A stretch of 64,000 nucleotides of DNA from contig SOJW01000015.1 of assembly GCA_004375895.1 (NCBI GenBank), forward strand, positions 1 to 64,000, read 5' to 3'. The DNA is from Candidatus Stahliibacteriota bacterium. GTDB taxonomy: Bacteria; Hydrothermota; Tepidihabitantia; B3-TA06. Positions 36,866-46,374 of this stretch are shown here, piece by piece. Each line of letters begins with the position of its first letter. Positions within the stretch are counted from its first letter, which is position 1. Under the pieces are notes generated by a model that was given only the letters and a program-made list of their open reading frames with translations, was not told the DNA's origin and did not search any database. The translations under genes were made by a program, and so were the position numbers.

Positions 36866-36930
36866 AACCTTTGCATCTTTCAAAATCCCTATACCTTGAC
36901 TCCATCCGAGTAAAATCTATAATCTAGGGT

Positions 36931-37161
36931 ATGCCTATAAGAGAGTTCTGCTGCCGCGACTGCGGAGCAAGCTTTGAGTTTCTGATCCTCAAGAAGTCGG
37001 ACGAGGCCCAGGCAAGTTGTCCGAAGTGCAAGTCTCGCAATCTTGAAAGATTGCTCTCGGTGTTCGGGGTAGCAGGCGCGGTCGAGAAAGCCCGGACTTC
37101 CTCCGGGGGAAGTGGGTGTTCTACCTGTTCATCAAGCAACTGCTCCACCTGCGGAACTTAA
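36931..37161 (+). CDS. FmdB-family zinc ribbon protein
   Basis: MPIREFCCRDCGASFEFLI...CPKCKSRNLERLLSVFG...SGCSTCSSSNCSTCG. Confidence 0.88.
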   Translation: MPIREFCCRDCGASFEFLILKKSDEAQASCPKCKSRNLERLLSVFGVAGAVEKARTSSGGSGCSTCSSSNCSTCGT

Positions 37162-37234
37162 TGTTCCTTTTGCTCAAAGCGTAAATGGAGCATTAAGGGG
37201 TTCCCAAAATGGAACGGAGTATTCTTCTGGGGTG

Positions 37235-38716
37235 CTAGTCGTTGCGCGACCAGTATCTCTCCTGAGAAACCTCCTCCAGATCGGCGGGCTCCAGCCCGAG
37301 ATGGGGCAGGGCGTTGTCGGGTATCTCAATAGGTAAGGACTTGGGCCCGGTGCACTTGCCCTCAAGGAAGTTTACGGCGGCGGCAAAACCTGAGATAAGG
37401 GATTCATCTATCGTGCAGTAGTAGAACCTGCCGTTGCGGCCGATCAGGGAGAGGTTCTGGAACCGATCTAAGTAATCAAGGATCAGCTCGAGCGGCTCAC
37501 GATAGCCCACGCTCCATACAGGATAAGCGTGCGGCACAAACACCTTTTCAGCCTTACCGATCTCAGAACCCTCCAGCAGCCCCAGCCGACGTCCTGTATT
37601 GAGAACAAGATCCAAAAGATCCTCAACCGGCGCCTTCCAGAACCGATCGCCCTCGTTTGCGAAGAATTCAACCACCAGTGATGAGTGCCTTCCGTCAGGC
37701 ACCATTGCAGCACTCCAGTTGCGGGGCTCGTGCCAGCGGCTGAACGGAACCCTCTCATCAGGGAAGTATATCCATGAATCATCGGTAACGTTGGACGCGT
37801 TGATGCGGATGAACAGTATAACCAGGTCGCGGTATCGAAGCCTGGAGGCCGCTGTAAGGACTTCAGGTGGAGGCAAGGGGTCAAGTGCGGCGACCAGAAG
37901 GTCAAGGTCTATTGATGAGGCAACCCATTCGGGTCCGATGGATTTTCTACTGCCTTTTGGGTCTCGGCTGATGATTCTCGTGATGCGCTTGCCGTCGTGT
38001 TTTACCTTTACTACCTCTTCGCCCAGGTGAACCTTTCCTCCCCTTTCCTCGACCCCTCGCTTCATATAGTGGGAGATCTGGCCGATCCCGTGTCTTGGAT
38101 AGAGGAAGCGGTCAACAAGGGTGGCGATATCGCCTCTGCGCGAGAAGAACTCACGAACCACCTTGCCCAGGGAGAGTCCCTTGATTCGCAAGGCTGCCCA
38201 GTCAGCTGAAAGCTCGGAAGGCTCCATCCCCCACACCTTGCGGGTGTAGTTTTCGAAGTTGAACTCGTAAAGCGAGCGGCCAAAACGGTGCACCACCCAA
38301 TCCTCGAAGCTCTCTTCTTTTCTGCTTCTAGTGCTCCTGGCCTTTTCTACCAGATAATCGGTGAGCATCTTGAAAGAGTGTGTTACGGGAAGCTTGCGGG
38401 CCACATCGGAAAGGCGAACAGGATAATCAAAGAAGCGGCCGTCGAGGTAGAAGCGGCTCTTGCGCGGGGTCATGATCAATTCCTCACCCAGAAGCTTCTT
38501 TAGGAACACTGCAAGATAGCGCGAGGGGCTGTAGTAGCGGTGCCCGCCCAGGTCGTGGTAGTATCCGTCGTCGGTGCGGCGGGTAAGAGCGAGCCCACCG
38601 GGGATCTTGCGCCTCTCGATTACCTCGGTATCCACCCCTGCACTGCCAGCAAGGTAGGCTGCACCCAGGCCAGCCGTGCCTGCGCCCAGCACGCAGAGAC
38701 AACATCCCCTACTCAT
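37235..38716 (-). CDS. FAD-dependent amine oxidase / protoporphyrinogen oxidase-like protein
   Basis: GAGTAGLGAAYLAGSAGVDTEVIERRKIPGGLALT and DLGGHRYYS. Confidence 0.85.
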   Translation of the reverse strand: MSRGCCLCVLGAGTAGLGAAYLAGSAGVDTEVIERRKIPGGLALTRRTDDGYYHDLGGHRYYSPSRYLAVFLKKLLGEELIMTPRKSRFYLDGRFFDYPVRLSDVARKLPVTHSFKMLTDYLVEKARSTRSRKEESFEDWVVHRFGRSLYEFNFENYTRKVWGMEPSELSADWAALRIKGLSLGKVVREFFSRRGDIATLVDRFLYPRHGIGQISHYMKRGVEERGGKVHLGEEVVKVKHDGKRITRIISRDPKGSRKSIGPEWVASSIDLDLLVAALDPLPPPEVLTAASRLRYRDLVILFIRINASNVTDDSWIYFPDERVPFSRWHEPRNWSAAMVPDGRHSSLVVEFFANEGDRFWKAPVEDLLDLVLNTGRRLGLLEGSEIGKAEKVFVPHAYPVWSVGYREPLELILDYLDRFQNLSLIGRNGRFYYCTIDESLISGFAAAVNFLEGKCTGPKSLPIEIPDNALPHLGLEPADLEEVSQERYWSRND

Positions 38717-40113
38717 AGCCGACGTAGCGTGTTTGTCTTCTTAAGACCGAAGATCAATCCGTGTGCTGCAAGAAGCGCTGCAAGCGGCAACAAGGGCAGG
38801 AAGTGGCGAGGCTGTCCTGCCGGGCCGGTAACACCTATAAAATACAGCGCCGTCAGAAAAGCGAGGAGGTTAAAAGATACCTTGAAGCTTTTCTTAACGA
38901 ATCCCTTTATCGCCAGTACGATAATGAAGATATTGAATAGCAACCCCAGCACGTAGACAACAAACACCCAGCCGGTGGGTGCTATACGTTCCTGCCAGAT
39001 CACCCTTAGCGCCTCCCTCACATCACCCTTCAGAATAGCCTTTTGGACGGGGGGAGTAAGGTTTCTGATTTCTTGCTCAGGGGAAGCGTAAAAAAGCAGG
39101 AACTCGGCAAAGCCCAAGGGGAGCAGGGTTTTGGCCACACCTGCGGCGTAGAGCACTGTGTATCGACCGGGATGCTTCAGGATGTAGCGCACGGCTTCCC
39201 GCCCGGTAAAGATGAACCCCTCCGCCTCATTGCACGGCTCGCCGTATCTTGCAAAGGCGGCCCGCTCCAGATCGGCTTCTGCCTCATTGACGGTCTTGCC
39301 TTCAATACTGGCTTTTATCGGGGCGGCATGAATATGCGACAGGTTAAAGGACTGAACGGTAGAGAAGAAGAAGTGTCCGAATACTACCCGATTTCGAATA
39401 AACCAGGGAGAGACAACCGCGATGCAGACCAGAAGCAGCGCTCCGTAGCCGAACAAACGAGATCGGCCAGGCTTACCGAATGGTTTGATGAAGAAAAGAA
39501 AGGCGAGGATAAGAGGGAAGTATAGTCCAATGGGTCGTGTAAGAGCGCCCAACCCTAAAAGCAGGCCTGCACCAAGACCGGAGTATACAGGACGGCGACC
39601 TTCAAAAAGACGAAGCACCAACCACAAACCAGGGAGAAGAAATACAAGGAAAAGGATATCAGTCATGATCTGGGTAGAATAAAAGGCAAGGCACAGATTA
39701 AGTAGAAGCAGGATGCCTGCAATGATCCCCGCCTTCTTGGAGAACTGCCGAATTCCACACCACGTAATCCCTGCAATAAGCGCAAGGCTCAAGATAACCT
39801 GGATTATCACAACAGCATAGGGCGATTGCCCGAATACAGCATAGATTCCGGCGATGAACAGTGTATAGCCGGGTACCATGGTCGAGTTCGGTTCGTAAGG
39901 AGAGGCTTGAGCCAGAGAGTAACCGTTACCCTGAAGTATGTTCAGCGCCAGGCGTTCATACCACACACTATCCGCACAGACAAATAGCCTTGAGGAATCT
40001 TTGAGTGCAGGGATAAGTAGAAGGAAGTGGATCGCCAGTGAAGCCGCCAGAAGCAGAACCAGCCACCGATTGCTCCTTAACGTCTCCCTCAGATTCAATC
40101 GGCAGCCGTGCAT
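38713..40113 (-). CDS. Glycosyltransferase family 39-like membrane protein
   Basis: Many TM helices; DSVWYERLALNILQGNGYS, TRPIGLYFPLILAFLF. Confidence 0.8.
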   Translation of the reverse strand: MHGCRLNLRETLRSNRWLVLLLAASLAIHFLLLIPALKDSSRLFVCADSVWYERLALNILQGNGYSLAQASPYEPNSTMVPGYTLFIAGIYAVFGQSPYAVVIIQVILSLALIAGITWCGIRQFSKKAGIIAGILLLLNLCLAFYSTQIMTDILFLVFLLPGLWLVLRLFEGRRPVYSGLGAGLLLGLGALTRPIGLYFPLILAFLFFIKPFGKPGRSRLFGYGALLLVCIAVVSPWFIRNRVVFGHFFFSTVQSFNLSHIHAAPIKASIEGKTVNEAEADLERAAFARYGEPCNEAEGFIFTGREAVRYILKHPGRYTVLYAAGVAKTLLPLGFAEFLLFYASPEQEIRNLTPPVQKAILKGDVREALRVIWQERIAPTGWVFVVYVLGLLFNIFIIVLAIKGFVKKSFKVSFNLLAFLTALYFIGVTGPAGQPRHFLPLLPLAALLAAHGLIFGLKKTNTLRRL

Positions 40114-40121
40114 TTAATGAA

Positions 40122-41195
40122 CTATTCCAGGGATTCTTCAGCCTCGGCGCTCAGGTTCTTGAGATATGTGCGGGCCGCGGAGGAAAAGGACCCGTCAGGG
40201 TCGACCTCAAGCACCGCTTCGAAGTCGCTGTGTGCGGCATCCCTCTGACCTTGTTCAAGACGTATCTTACCGCGCTCAAGGTAGGCTTCGGCGATCCTGG
40301 AGCGGGCAAGCTCGCTTTCAGGATCCCTCTCAAGTGCTTTTTTGTAGTCGTCAAGTGCGGCGTTGTATTCGGCCTGGTCAAGGTATACCCTTCCCCGGTT
40401 CAGGTAGGCGCGGGTGAGGCCTGGATCGAGGAGCAACGCCTTGGTGTAGTCAGCCTCTGCTCTGATTAGATCTCCCATTCTGTAGTAGGCGGTGCCGCGA
40501 TTATTGTAAGCCAGGGCGTAGCCGGGCTTTAGTTCAAGAGCATGTGTATAGTCGGCTATGGCCTCATCAAGACGGCCCGCATCCGCATGCAGGGCACCTC
40601 GGTTGTTATAGGCCAGGGCCGAGCCCGGATCAAGCTCTAAGGCCTGATCATAGAACTTCAAGGCCTCCTCGTCCGAGCCTTCGTATTCCGCGCACAGTGC
40701 AAGGTTAAGGTATATCTCCGGGTTCTGGGAATCAAGCTTGAGAGCCTTCTCATATATCAGTCGTGCCTGGTTGTAGTTCTCCTTCTTGAAGTAGACGTTG
40801 CCCAGGTTGTTGTGGTAGTCGGCCCTTGTCGAATCGAGCCTTATAGCCTGCTCGAAGTCGAGCCTTGCCTGATCCAGCGCCTTCATGTGCATGTAGGTGG
40901 TGGCGCGATTGTGGTAGTAGACCGCGTCCTTCGGGCTAAGTCCTATCGCCTTACTGAAGACGGCGGCTGCGGCCTCGTAGTCGGCGAGCGCATCGTAGGC
41001 CAACCCCATACGGTTGAAGGGCTCGGGCTTCTGGGGCTTCTTCTCGGTATATTCCTTGTATAGCTCGGCGGCTTTGGCGTAATCTCCCTCTTCTAGAGCC
41101 GTATCTGCATCGCGGATCAACCGCGGGGTGCAGCCGAATAACGTAAGGGCAACGGCTAAAAGACCCGCCATGTAAAGAAACTTCTTCACGATCAA
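40122..41195 (-). CDS. TPR-repeat lipoprotein
   Basis: Lipobox VALTLFGC; multiple AYNNRGxAYYRxGDLxxAxADYTKAL repeats. Confidence 0.9.
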   Translation of the reverse strand: MIVKKFLYMAGLLAVALTLFGCTPRLIRDADTALEEGDYAKAAELYKEYTEKKPQKPEPFNRMGLAYDALADYEAAAAVFSKAIGLSPKDAVYYHNRATTYMHMKALDQARLDFEQAIRLDSTRADYHNNLGNVYFKKENYNQARLIYEKALKLDSQNPEIYLNLALCAEYEGSDEEALKFYDQALELDPGSALAYNNRGALHADAGRLDEAIADYTHALELKPGYALAYNNRGTAYYRMGDLIRAEADYTKALLLDPGLTRAYLNRGRVYLDQAEYNAALDDYKKALERDPESELARSRIAEAYLERGKIRLEQGQRDAAHSDFEAVLEVDPDGSFSSAARTYLKNLSAEAEESLE

Positions 41196-41380
41196 CCTCC
41201 GGGTTTTCTTGTTTGCTAAATCATACAGAGAGTTTTAGAGGTGTCAACTCTTAAAACCATGCCGCAACCGAATCAACCCCTTGACAAGGTTCCAAAAACT
41301 GGATAATATTAATGGATCGGATGTTTCTTCCAAAGATTGAGAAGCAACCGCACTCGGTGCAAACCAACCGAGGAGGAGAA

Positions 41381-42511
41381 ATGAGACCATCCAAAAAGTT
41401 GCCGCTGCTTGTGGCATCAATCTTTCTTGTGGGGGGGCTACTCCTATCCTTAGGCTGCACAAGCAACAATCTACCCTTGATCCCGTCAGACCCACACCCG
41501 AGCGACGGTGCCAGTGGTCAGCCGAGGAGCCTGACGCTTCGCTGGAGCGGAGGAGACCCGGACCCGGAGCTTTGCTACTACGACCTCTACTTCGGAAACA
41601 CAAACCCCCCGCCCCTTAAAGAGGTCAACCTGCTGGAAAGACACTGCGAGATCGTCGACCTCGACACCAACACCACCTACTACTGGATGATAATGGCCCA
41701 GGACGAGCAGGGCGACACCGCTGCCGGGCCGATATGGTCGTTTAGCACCGCAAGGGGCGACTCATACGAGCCTAACGACTGCTTTAACTCCGCTTACGGC
41801 CCTCTGGTGTTCGGAGCCGTCTACGAATCCTGGATCTGGGACTGGGAGGATTATTATGACTTCTACTACTTTATTCCGGATACCAGTGGTATCGTTAAAA
41901 TCGATCTCTACAACCTGCCCGCAGACTACAACCTGTTCCTTTTTAATGAGAGGCAGGAAGGGATTGGTTACTCCATGAGATACGGAAACATCCCTGAATC
42001 AATCTCCTACCACGTTATCGAGTCGGATATCTACTACGTAGGAGTCTTTCAATACGGTCCTGCAGACTCTACGGACTCCTATCTCCTGAAGGTAGACTAC
42101 ATCCAGGGCCGCGACTCTTACGAACCGAACGACTCCTTCGATGAGGCCTACGGCCCACTGGATTTGGATATGACCTACCAATCATGGATATCCACCCCGT
42201 ACGATGTAGACATCTACTACTTCGTCCCTCCCATTGAAGGCCGGATAGTGATCGATCTCTACACCCTGCCTGCAAATTACGATCTCGCCCTGCATGATTC
42301 CTCCTACAATCGAATAGCTTTATCAGAGAATGAAGGTACTGAGAGTGAGCAGATAGAGTTCGACGTCTCGGCCTCCGAGACATACTACGTGGCTGTATAC
42401 TCTTACGAAGGGTACGATGCTTTTGATTCCTATTACCTGGCGGTTCATTATTCCGAAGCCCTCCAGTCATGGGGACTTATGTTCGGGGAGAAAAAACTGA
42501 GAATCGATTAA
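41381..42511 (+). CDS. Lipoprotein with FN3-like and PPC-like (pre-peptidase C-terminal) repeats
   Basis: Lipobox LLLSLGC; two DSYEPND.F..AYGPL...Y.SWI...D.D.YYF.P repeats. RBS gaggagg before ATG 41381. Confidence 0.75.
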   Translation: MRPSKKLPLLVASIFLVGGLLLSLGCTSNNLPLIPSDPHPSDGASGQPRSLTLRWSGGDPDPELCYYDLYFGNTNPPPLKEVNLLERHCEIVDLDTNTTYYWMIMAQDEQGDTAAGPIWSFSTARGDSYEPNDCFNSAYGPLVFGAVYESWIWDWEDYYDFYYFIPDTSGIVKIDLYNLPADYNLFLFNERQEGIGYSMRYGNIPESISYHVIESDIYYVGVFQYGPADSTDSYLLKVDYIQGRDSYEPNDSFDEAYGPLDLDMTYQSWISTPYDVDIYYFVPPIEGRIVIDLYTLPANYDLALHDSSYNRIALSENEGTESEQIEFDVSASETYYVAVYSYEGYDAFDSYYLAVHYSEALQSWGLMFGEKKLRID

Positions 42512-42533
42512 AAAGTATTGAGTTAATAACCTT

Positions 42534-42568
42534 CCCCCTATCTCCTTGAGGGAGATAGGGGGCTTTTT
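42534..42568 (+). terminator. Rho-independent terminator
   Basis: CCCCCTATCTCC-TTGA-GGGAGATAGGGGG-C-TTTTT. Confidence 0.88.
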
Positions 42569-42658
42569 AAACATCTCCAGGATGATCATGTCCGACAACA
42601 TTCTCCAACTAGCTAATATAAGCAACGTGAGATCAAAAAGAAGCCCCTTGCGAAGAGA

Positions 42659-42949
42659 TTAGCCCTGGCTTGGACTGCAGGCTAGTTTGCGGACCAATTT
42701 GACTGGTTGCAAGTTGATAGGCAAATGCACCCCACGCGATCGCTCCATACTCGTGTGTGGACCACAATAAAAAACACCGAATCGAACACCACAAATCCTA
42801 CACTTATAGCAACCGTCTGCAAGAGAAAGAAGATTAAAACTCCCACACTCCAGATACCTCTTCCGTCCACCTCCCCAACGCAATCTCTTGTAGTAGTTCT
42901 CAGCTCGACTCTCACCTGCCAAGAGCTTCAAGCGCTCTAAAATGTCCAC
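42659..42949 (-). pseudogene. Remnant of an IS1595-like transposase (zinc-ribbon N-terminus)
   Basis: RLRWGGGRKRYLECGSFNLLSLADGCYKCRICGVRFGVFYCG resembles the IS1595 zinc ribbon. The first Cys pair is damaged and there is no catalytic domain. Confidence 0.5.
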
Positions 42950-43439
42950 CTTCGATAAGCATACTTACTCCGTTCTCATGGCCAATTCCATAACGAAAAA
43001 AATCTAAGCTAGAAACCAGCATCACCCCACGTTAGGGTATCCTTTTCTTAAAACTCAAACAAAGAATACCACAATAACTCCCAAATAAACCTCTACGAAT
43101 CCTCATAAGTCGTTCTCCTTAAGGAAATAGCATCGTTAAAATACAAAAAGTGTCAGAACACTTGACATATGAATCCAAGACTGTATAATTACACAATTTA
43201 TTACTCAAGACAAGTATGGCGAGGTAAATGGGTTGAAGTTGAGAGCAAGTTTATTTACGATCAGGACGAAAGGAACCTATCATGCATAATAACTCCTTTT
43301 GCGCCGGGATACAAATGATGGCGTCTGCTGGGATTGAGGGCAACTTGATCGCAAAGGTATACAACACCTCCCCCCTCCATAAAACATCGAGCCGACCGCC
43401 ATGGAGCCTTTCCGGCGACTCATTAAAGTGGGAGAGTTG

Positions 43440-43805
43440 ATGAGGCACATATCCAAGTATGACGAAAACAAAGTGGTACTCCATATTCGTTATATCGGGG
43501 GGGTAACCACAGACGAGCACCTTCAAATCGCCGAGCGGGCCGAGGAACTGCCGCTCGAAAAAAGCCAACCGGGTCTCATAGACCTCTCAGATGCCAAAAC
43601 CCTCCAGGTAGATCGCAACACCGGCAGAAAGGTCACGGACATGATCAATAAAATAGGGATAGAAGGAGCCCGCGCCGCCATCGTGGAAGCCTCACCACTG
43701 ATGCGATTCATAATGAATATGTACTTCTCCATGATCAAGCATGGTATTAAAACCAAGTTCTTCGATACCTGTGAGGAGGCCTTCACGTGGCTCAAAGAAA
43801 AGTAA
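43440..43805 (+). CDS. STAS-like (SpoIIAA-like) protein, flanking paralog 1
   Basis: VVLHIRYIGGVTTDEHLQIAERAEELPLEKSQPGLIDLSDAKTLQVDRNTGRKVTDMINK...EEAFTWLKEK. Confidence 0.65.
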   Translation: MRHISKYDENKVVLHIRYIGGVTTDEHLQIAERAEELPLEKSQPGLIDLSDAKTLQVDRNTGRKVTDMINKIGIEGARAAIVEASPLMRFIMNMYFSMIKHGIKTKFFDTCEEAFTWLKEK

Positions 43806-43925
43806 GCGCACACGGATTAAAAACATGAAAGAAAAAAGGGAGATGAGCGAATCCAACAAGATCAAGGGGTTTGAAAATCGTCCTGAATTGGGCCTTCAAC
43901 CGGTTACAACTGCAAATCGTAGAAG

Positions 43926-44372
43926 ATGAGAAGAACAACAAGAGATAGCATCATCCCCATCCTCAAGCTCGGGGAGTTCCTGCTTGTCTCTATCCAGATC
44001 GATCTTCACGACCGGATGGCCGAACAGCTACAGCAAGATATCCTCGAGCGTGTCTCCCAGACCCAGGCGCGGGGCGTACTCATTGATATCTCAGCCCTGG
44101 AGATGGTGGATTCCTTCATAAGTAGAATCCTTGCCGACACCGCACGCATGGCCGCCACCCTTGACGCAGAGATCGTAATCGTTGGCATGCACCCGGCGGT
44201 TGCTATCACGTTAGTTGAGCTTGGGCTTTCTCTTGGCGATGTAAAAACCGCATTAAATCTTGACGAAGGCTATACACTGCTGGAAGAACTACTAAAGGAA
44301 CGAGAGATGGGGGCAAGAACCCGGCAGGAGGAGGAAAGCACAGAGGAGTCCAATGATAGTGATTCCGATTAA
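43926..44372 (+). CDS. RsbS-like STAS anti-sigma antagonist
   Basis: GVLIDISALEMVDSFISRILADTARMAATLDAEIVIVGMHPAVAITLVELG closely resembles RsbS, including the phosphoacceptor region. Confidence 0.88.
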   Translation: MRRTTRDSIIPILKLGEFLLVSIQIDLHDRMAEQLQQDILERVSQTQARGVLIDISALEMVDSFISRILADTARMAATLDAEIVIVGMHPAVAITLVELGLSLGDVKTALNLDEGYTLLEELLKEREMGARTRQEEESTEESNDSDSD

Positions 44373-44745
44373 GGAAGAGGTGGACATCGTAAGGGTGCGA
44401 ACGGCTGTCAGGTCTATGGCGCGAGAGATCGGCTTCGGGCTTGTAGACCAGACTCGTATCAGCACCGCCGTCTCGGAACTGGCACGCAACGCCTTCCTCT
44501 ACGCGGGCGAGGGAGAGGCCCACATAGAGGAACTCACAAATCCTCATAAGGGTATCCGGATCACCTTCATCGATCACGGACCGGGAATCGAGGATATTGA
44601 ACTGGCAATGAAAGATGGTTGGTCATCATCTGGCAACATGGGCAAGGGGCTGCCTGGTTCAAAACGGCTCTCTGACCACATGGAGATTTCCAGCGAACCC
44701 GCTCAAGGCACCACTGTCATCATAGAGAAATGGCTATCCGTATGA
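44353..44745 (+). CDS. RsbT-like serine kinase (anti-sigma regulatory factor)
   Basis: RISTAVSELARNAFLYAG, FIDHGPGIEDIELAM, GKGLPGSKRLSDHMEI. Confidence 0.88.
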   Translation: MIVIPIKEEVDIVRVRTAVRSMAREIGFGLVDQTRISTAVSELARNAFLYAGEGEAHIEELTNPHKGIRITFIDHGPGIEDIELAMKDGWSSSGNMGKGLPGSKRLSDHMEISSEPAQGTTVIIEKWLSV

Positions 44746-45746
44746 AGCAAATCGAGGAGATGCGCATCGAAAAGGAAGAACATATTCTTGAGACACGAGG
44801 AATCATACACCGCTTCGCTGAAAAGCTTGGATTTAAGGATAAACTCCTGGCCCAGATAGACCTCTGCGTTAGCGAACTTGCCACAAACCTCGTGGTTCAC
44901 AAGGCCAAAAACGGCAGGATGAGTTTTCAGGAGCTTAAAGAGAACGATCTGCGTGGAATCGAGATCTTTGTCCAGGACGAGGGTCCTGGCATCAAGAACG
45001 TCACACAGGTACTCCAAGGGGGTTTAAGCACCGCCGGCTCACTGGGTCAAGGTCTGGCCTCTGTGCAACGCATCGCAGATGAGTTTGAGATATACTCCAA
45101 CTCCAACGGCACCCAGGTGCGATTACGGAAGTACCTTCCACCTGGCAAAACCACCGACGAAGCTATCCAAAGAAAAGCGGTTGTGAGTGTTGTGGTTCGC
45201 ACCCATCCGGAATCGACTATCTGCGGGGACGGTCACGTGATCCATCACGACGGTCCCAGAACGCTCCTTGCGGTGATAGACGGGCTTGGACACGGAACCC
45301 AGGCAAGAAAAGCAGCTGCTGTCGCCGAAGCCTACCTGCATGCGAACCACCGCAAGCCCATCCAGCAGATGCCTGCCGAACTTCACAGTGCCCTGCACAG
45401 CACCCGCGGTGCAGTGGCAGGGATAGCACGTATCGACGAAGCTGCCAATAAACTCTCCTTTATAGGGGTGGGCAATATAAGCGCCAGGCTCTGGCTGCCG
45501 GAGGAAGAATCGTGGGCTCGTCTGATCTCAATGAGCGGCACCCTGGGGGTAAGCTTACGCCCACCACGTCTCTTCTTCTACCCCTGGAAAAAGCAAAGCG
45601 TTTTCGTGATGCACTCAGACGGTCTACGGGATCGCTGGGAACTCTCCACCGATGAGATTACACTATCACCCACTGAAATCGCACGCACCCTCATGCGAGA
45701 TAATTGTCGTCGAACCGACGATGCGACTGTGATGGTGGTACGATGA
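44730..45746 (+). CDS. RsbT-like ATPase fused to RsbX/SpoIIE-type PP2C phosphatase
   Basis: CVSELATNLVVHKAKNG, DEGPGI, GQGLASVQRIAD, then CGDGHVIHHDGPRTLLAVIDGLGHGTQARKAA and DATVMVVR. Confidence 0.85.
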   Translation: MAIRMKQIEEMRIEKEEHILETRGIIHRFAEKLGFKDKLLAQIDLCVSELATNLVVHKAKNGRMSFQELKENDLRGIEIFVQDEGPGIKNVTQVLQGGLSTAGSLGQGLASVQRIADEFEIYSNSNGTQVRLRKYLPPGKTTDEAIQRKAVVSVVVRTHPESTICGDGHVIHHDGPRTLLAVIDGLGHGTQARKAAAVAEAYLHANHRKPIQQMPAELHSALHSTRGAVAGIARIDEAANKLSFIGVGNISARLWLPEEESWARLISMSGTLGVSLRPPRLFFYPWKKQSVFVMHSDGLRDRWELSTDEITLSPTEIARTLMRDNCRRTDDATVMVVR

Positions 45747-46132
45747 AAAATCTGGCCTTCTCCCAAGACGGCGTATGCACCATGCATCTTGAGGGAGTTA
45801 CACAACCTCGCGAGATTGAGGATCTGATCGAAGAATACGTCACAAGTGTCGAGCTTCTGCCTTATCACCTCCGCCTGATACTCATAGACATCTCCGAGCT
45901 GGTGCACATGGGTGCACGCTCGAGACAGGTGTTCTCAGAACTCCTGACCCAGGCATCAAAGCATTACGGGGGTAAGGTAGAGTTGGTGATAGTGGGCGGG
46001 TCCCTGAACCTGCGCAGGTTCATTCAGCTTTTTTGCAAGGGAATCGGTCTCCGCGAGCGAAGCCACTTCTTTGAGCACCTCAAGGAAGCCCAAGCCTGGA
46101 TAACCAAACGGCTTTCCGAAGATCCCTCCTAA
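45743..46132 (+). CDS. STAS-like protein, flanking paralog 2
   Basis: ATGA overlap with the upstream gene; LRLILIDISELVHMGARSRQVFSELL...HLKEAQAWITKRL. Confidence 0.65.
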   Translation: MKNLAFSQDGVCTMHLEGVTQPREIEDLIEEYVTSVELLPYHLRLILIDISELVHMGARSRQVFSELLTQASKHYGGKVELVIVGGSLNLRRFIQLFCKGIGLRERSHFFEHLKEAQAWITKRLSEDPS

Positions 46133-46194
46133 GATATCGGACTTGACAACTAAGATAGTAGGGGCGACGCATGCCGTGCCTCTACATGCTTCAT

Positions 46195-46225
46195 TGCTCC
46201 TTTTGACCTTTGGTCAAAAGATCGC
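46195..46225 (-). repeat. GCGATC-hairpin-GGAGCA element, copy d
   Basis: GCGATC TTTTGACC AAA GGTCAAAA GGAGCA on the minus strand. Confidence 0.6.
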
Positions 46226-46249
46226 AAGGCCCTAACCAACGAGAATAAT

Positions 46250-46305
46250 GTGAAACAGCCTCTCCAGGCTGTTCAATAATAGCACAGGCTGAGAGCCTGT
46301 GCCAC
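46250..46305. repeat. Paired-hairpin dispersed repeat (copy 4)
   Basis: AACAGCCTctccAGGCTGTTcaataataGCACAGGCTgagAGCCTGTGCcac. Confidence 0.65.
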
Positions 46306-46374
46306 ATAAGGCCCAATCCCTTGTCACAAGCAATTCGCTGACTATAATCCTCATCAAAACAAAAGGAGCAACCA

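Noticed and set aside
37171-37215. Sixth copy of the GCGATC-hairpin-GGAGCA family (gttccttttgctcaaagcgtaaatggagca)
   Set aside because: The 3' GGAGCA is present but the GCGATC end is missing and the stem pairs poorly.
39043-39525. 160-aa plus-strand ORF opposite the GT39-like gene
   Set aside because: Antisense to a multi-TM glycosyltransferase with coherent motifs.
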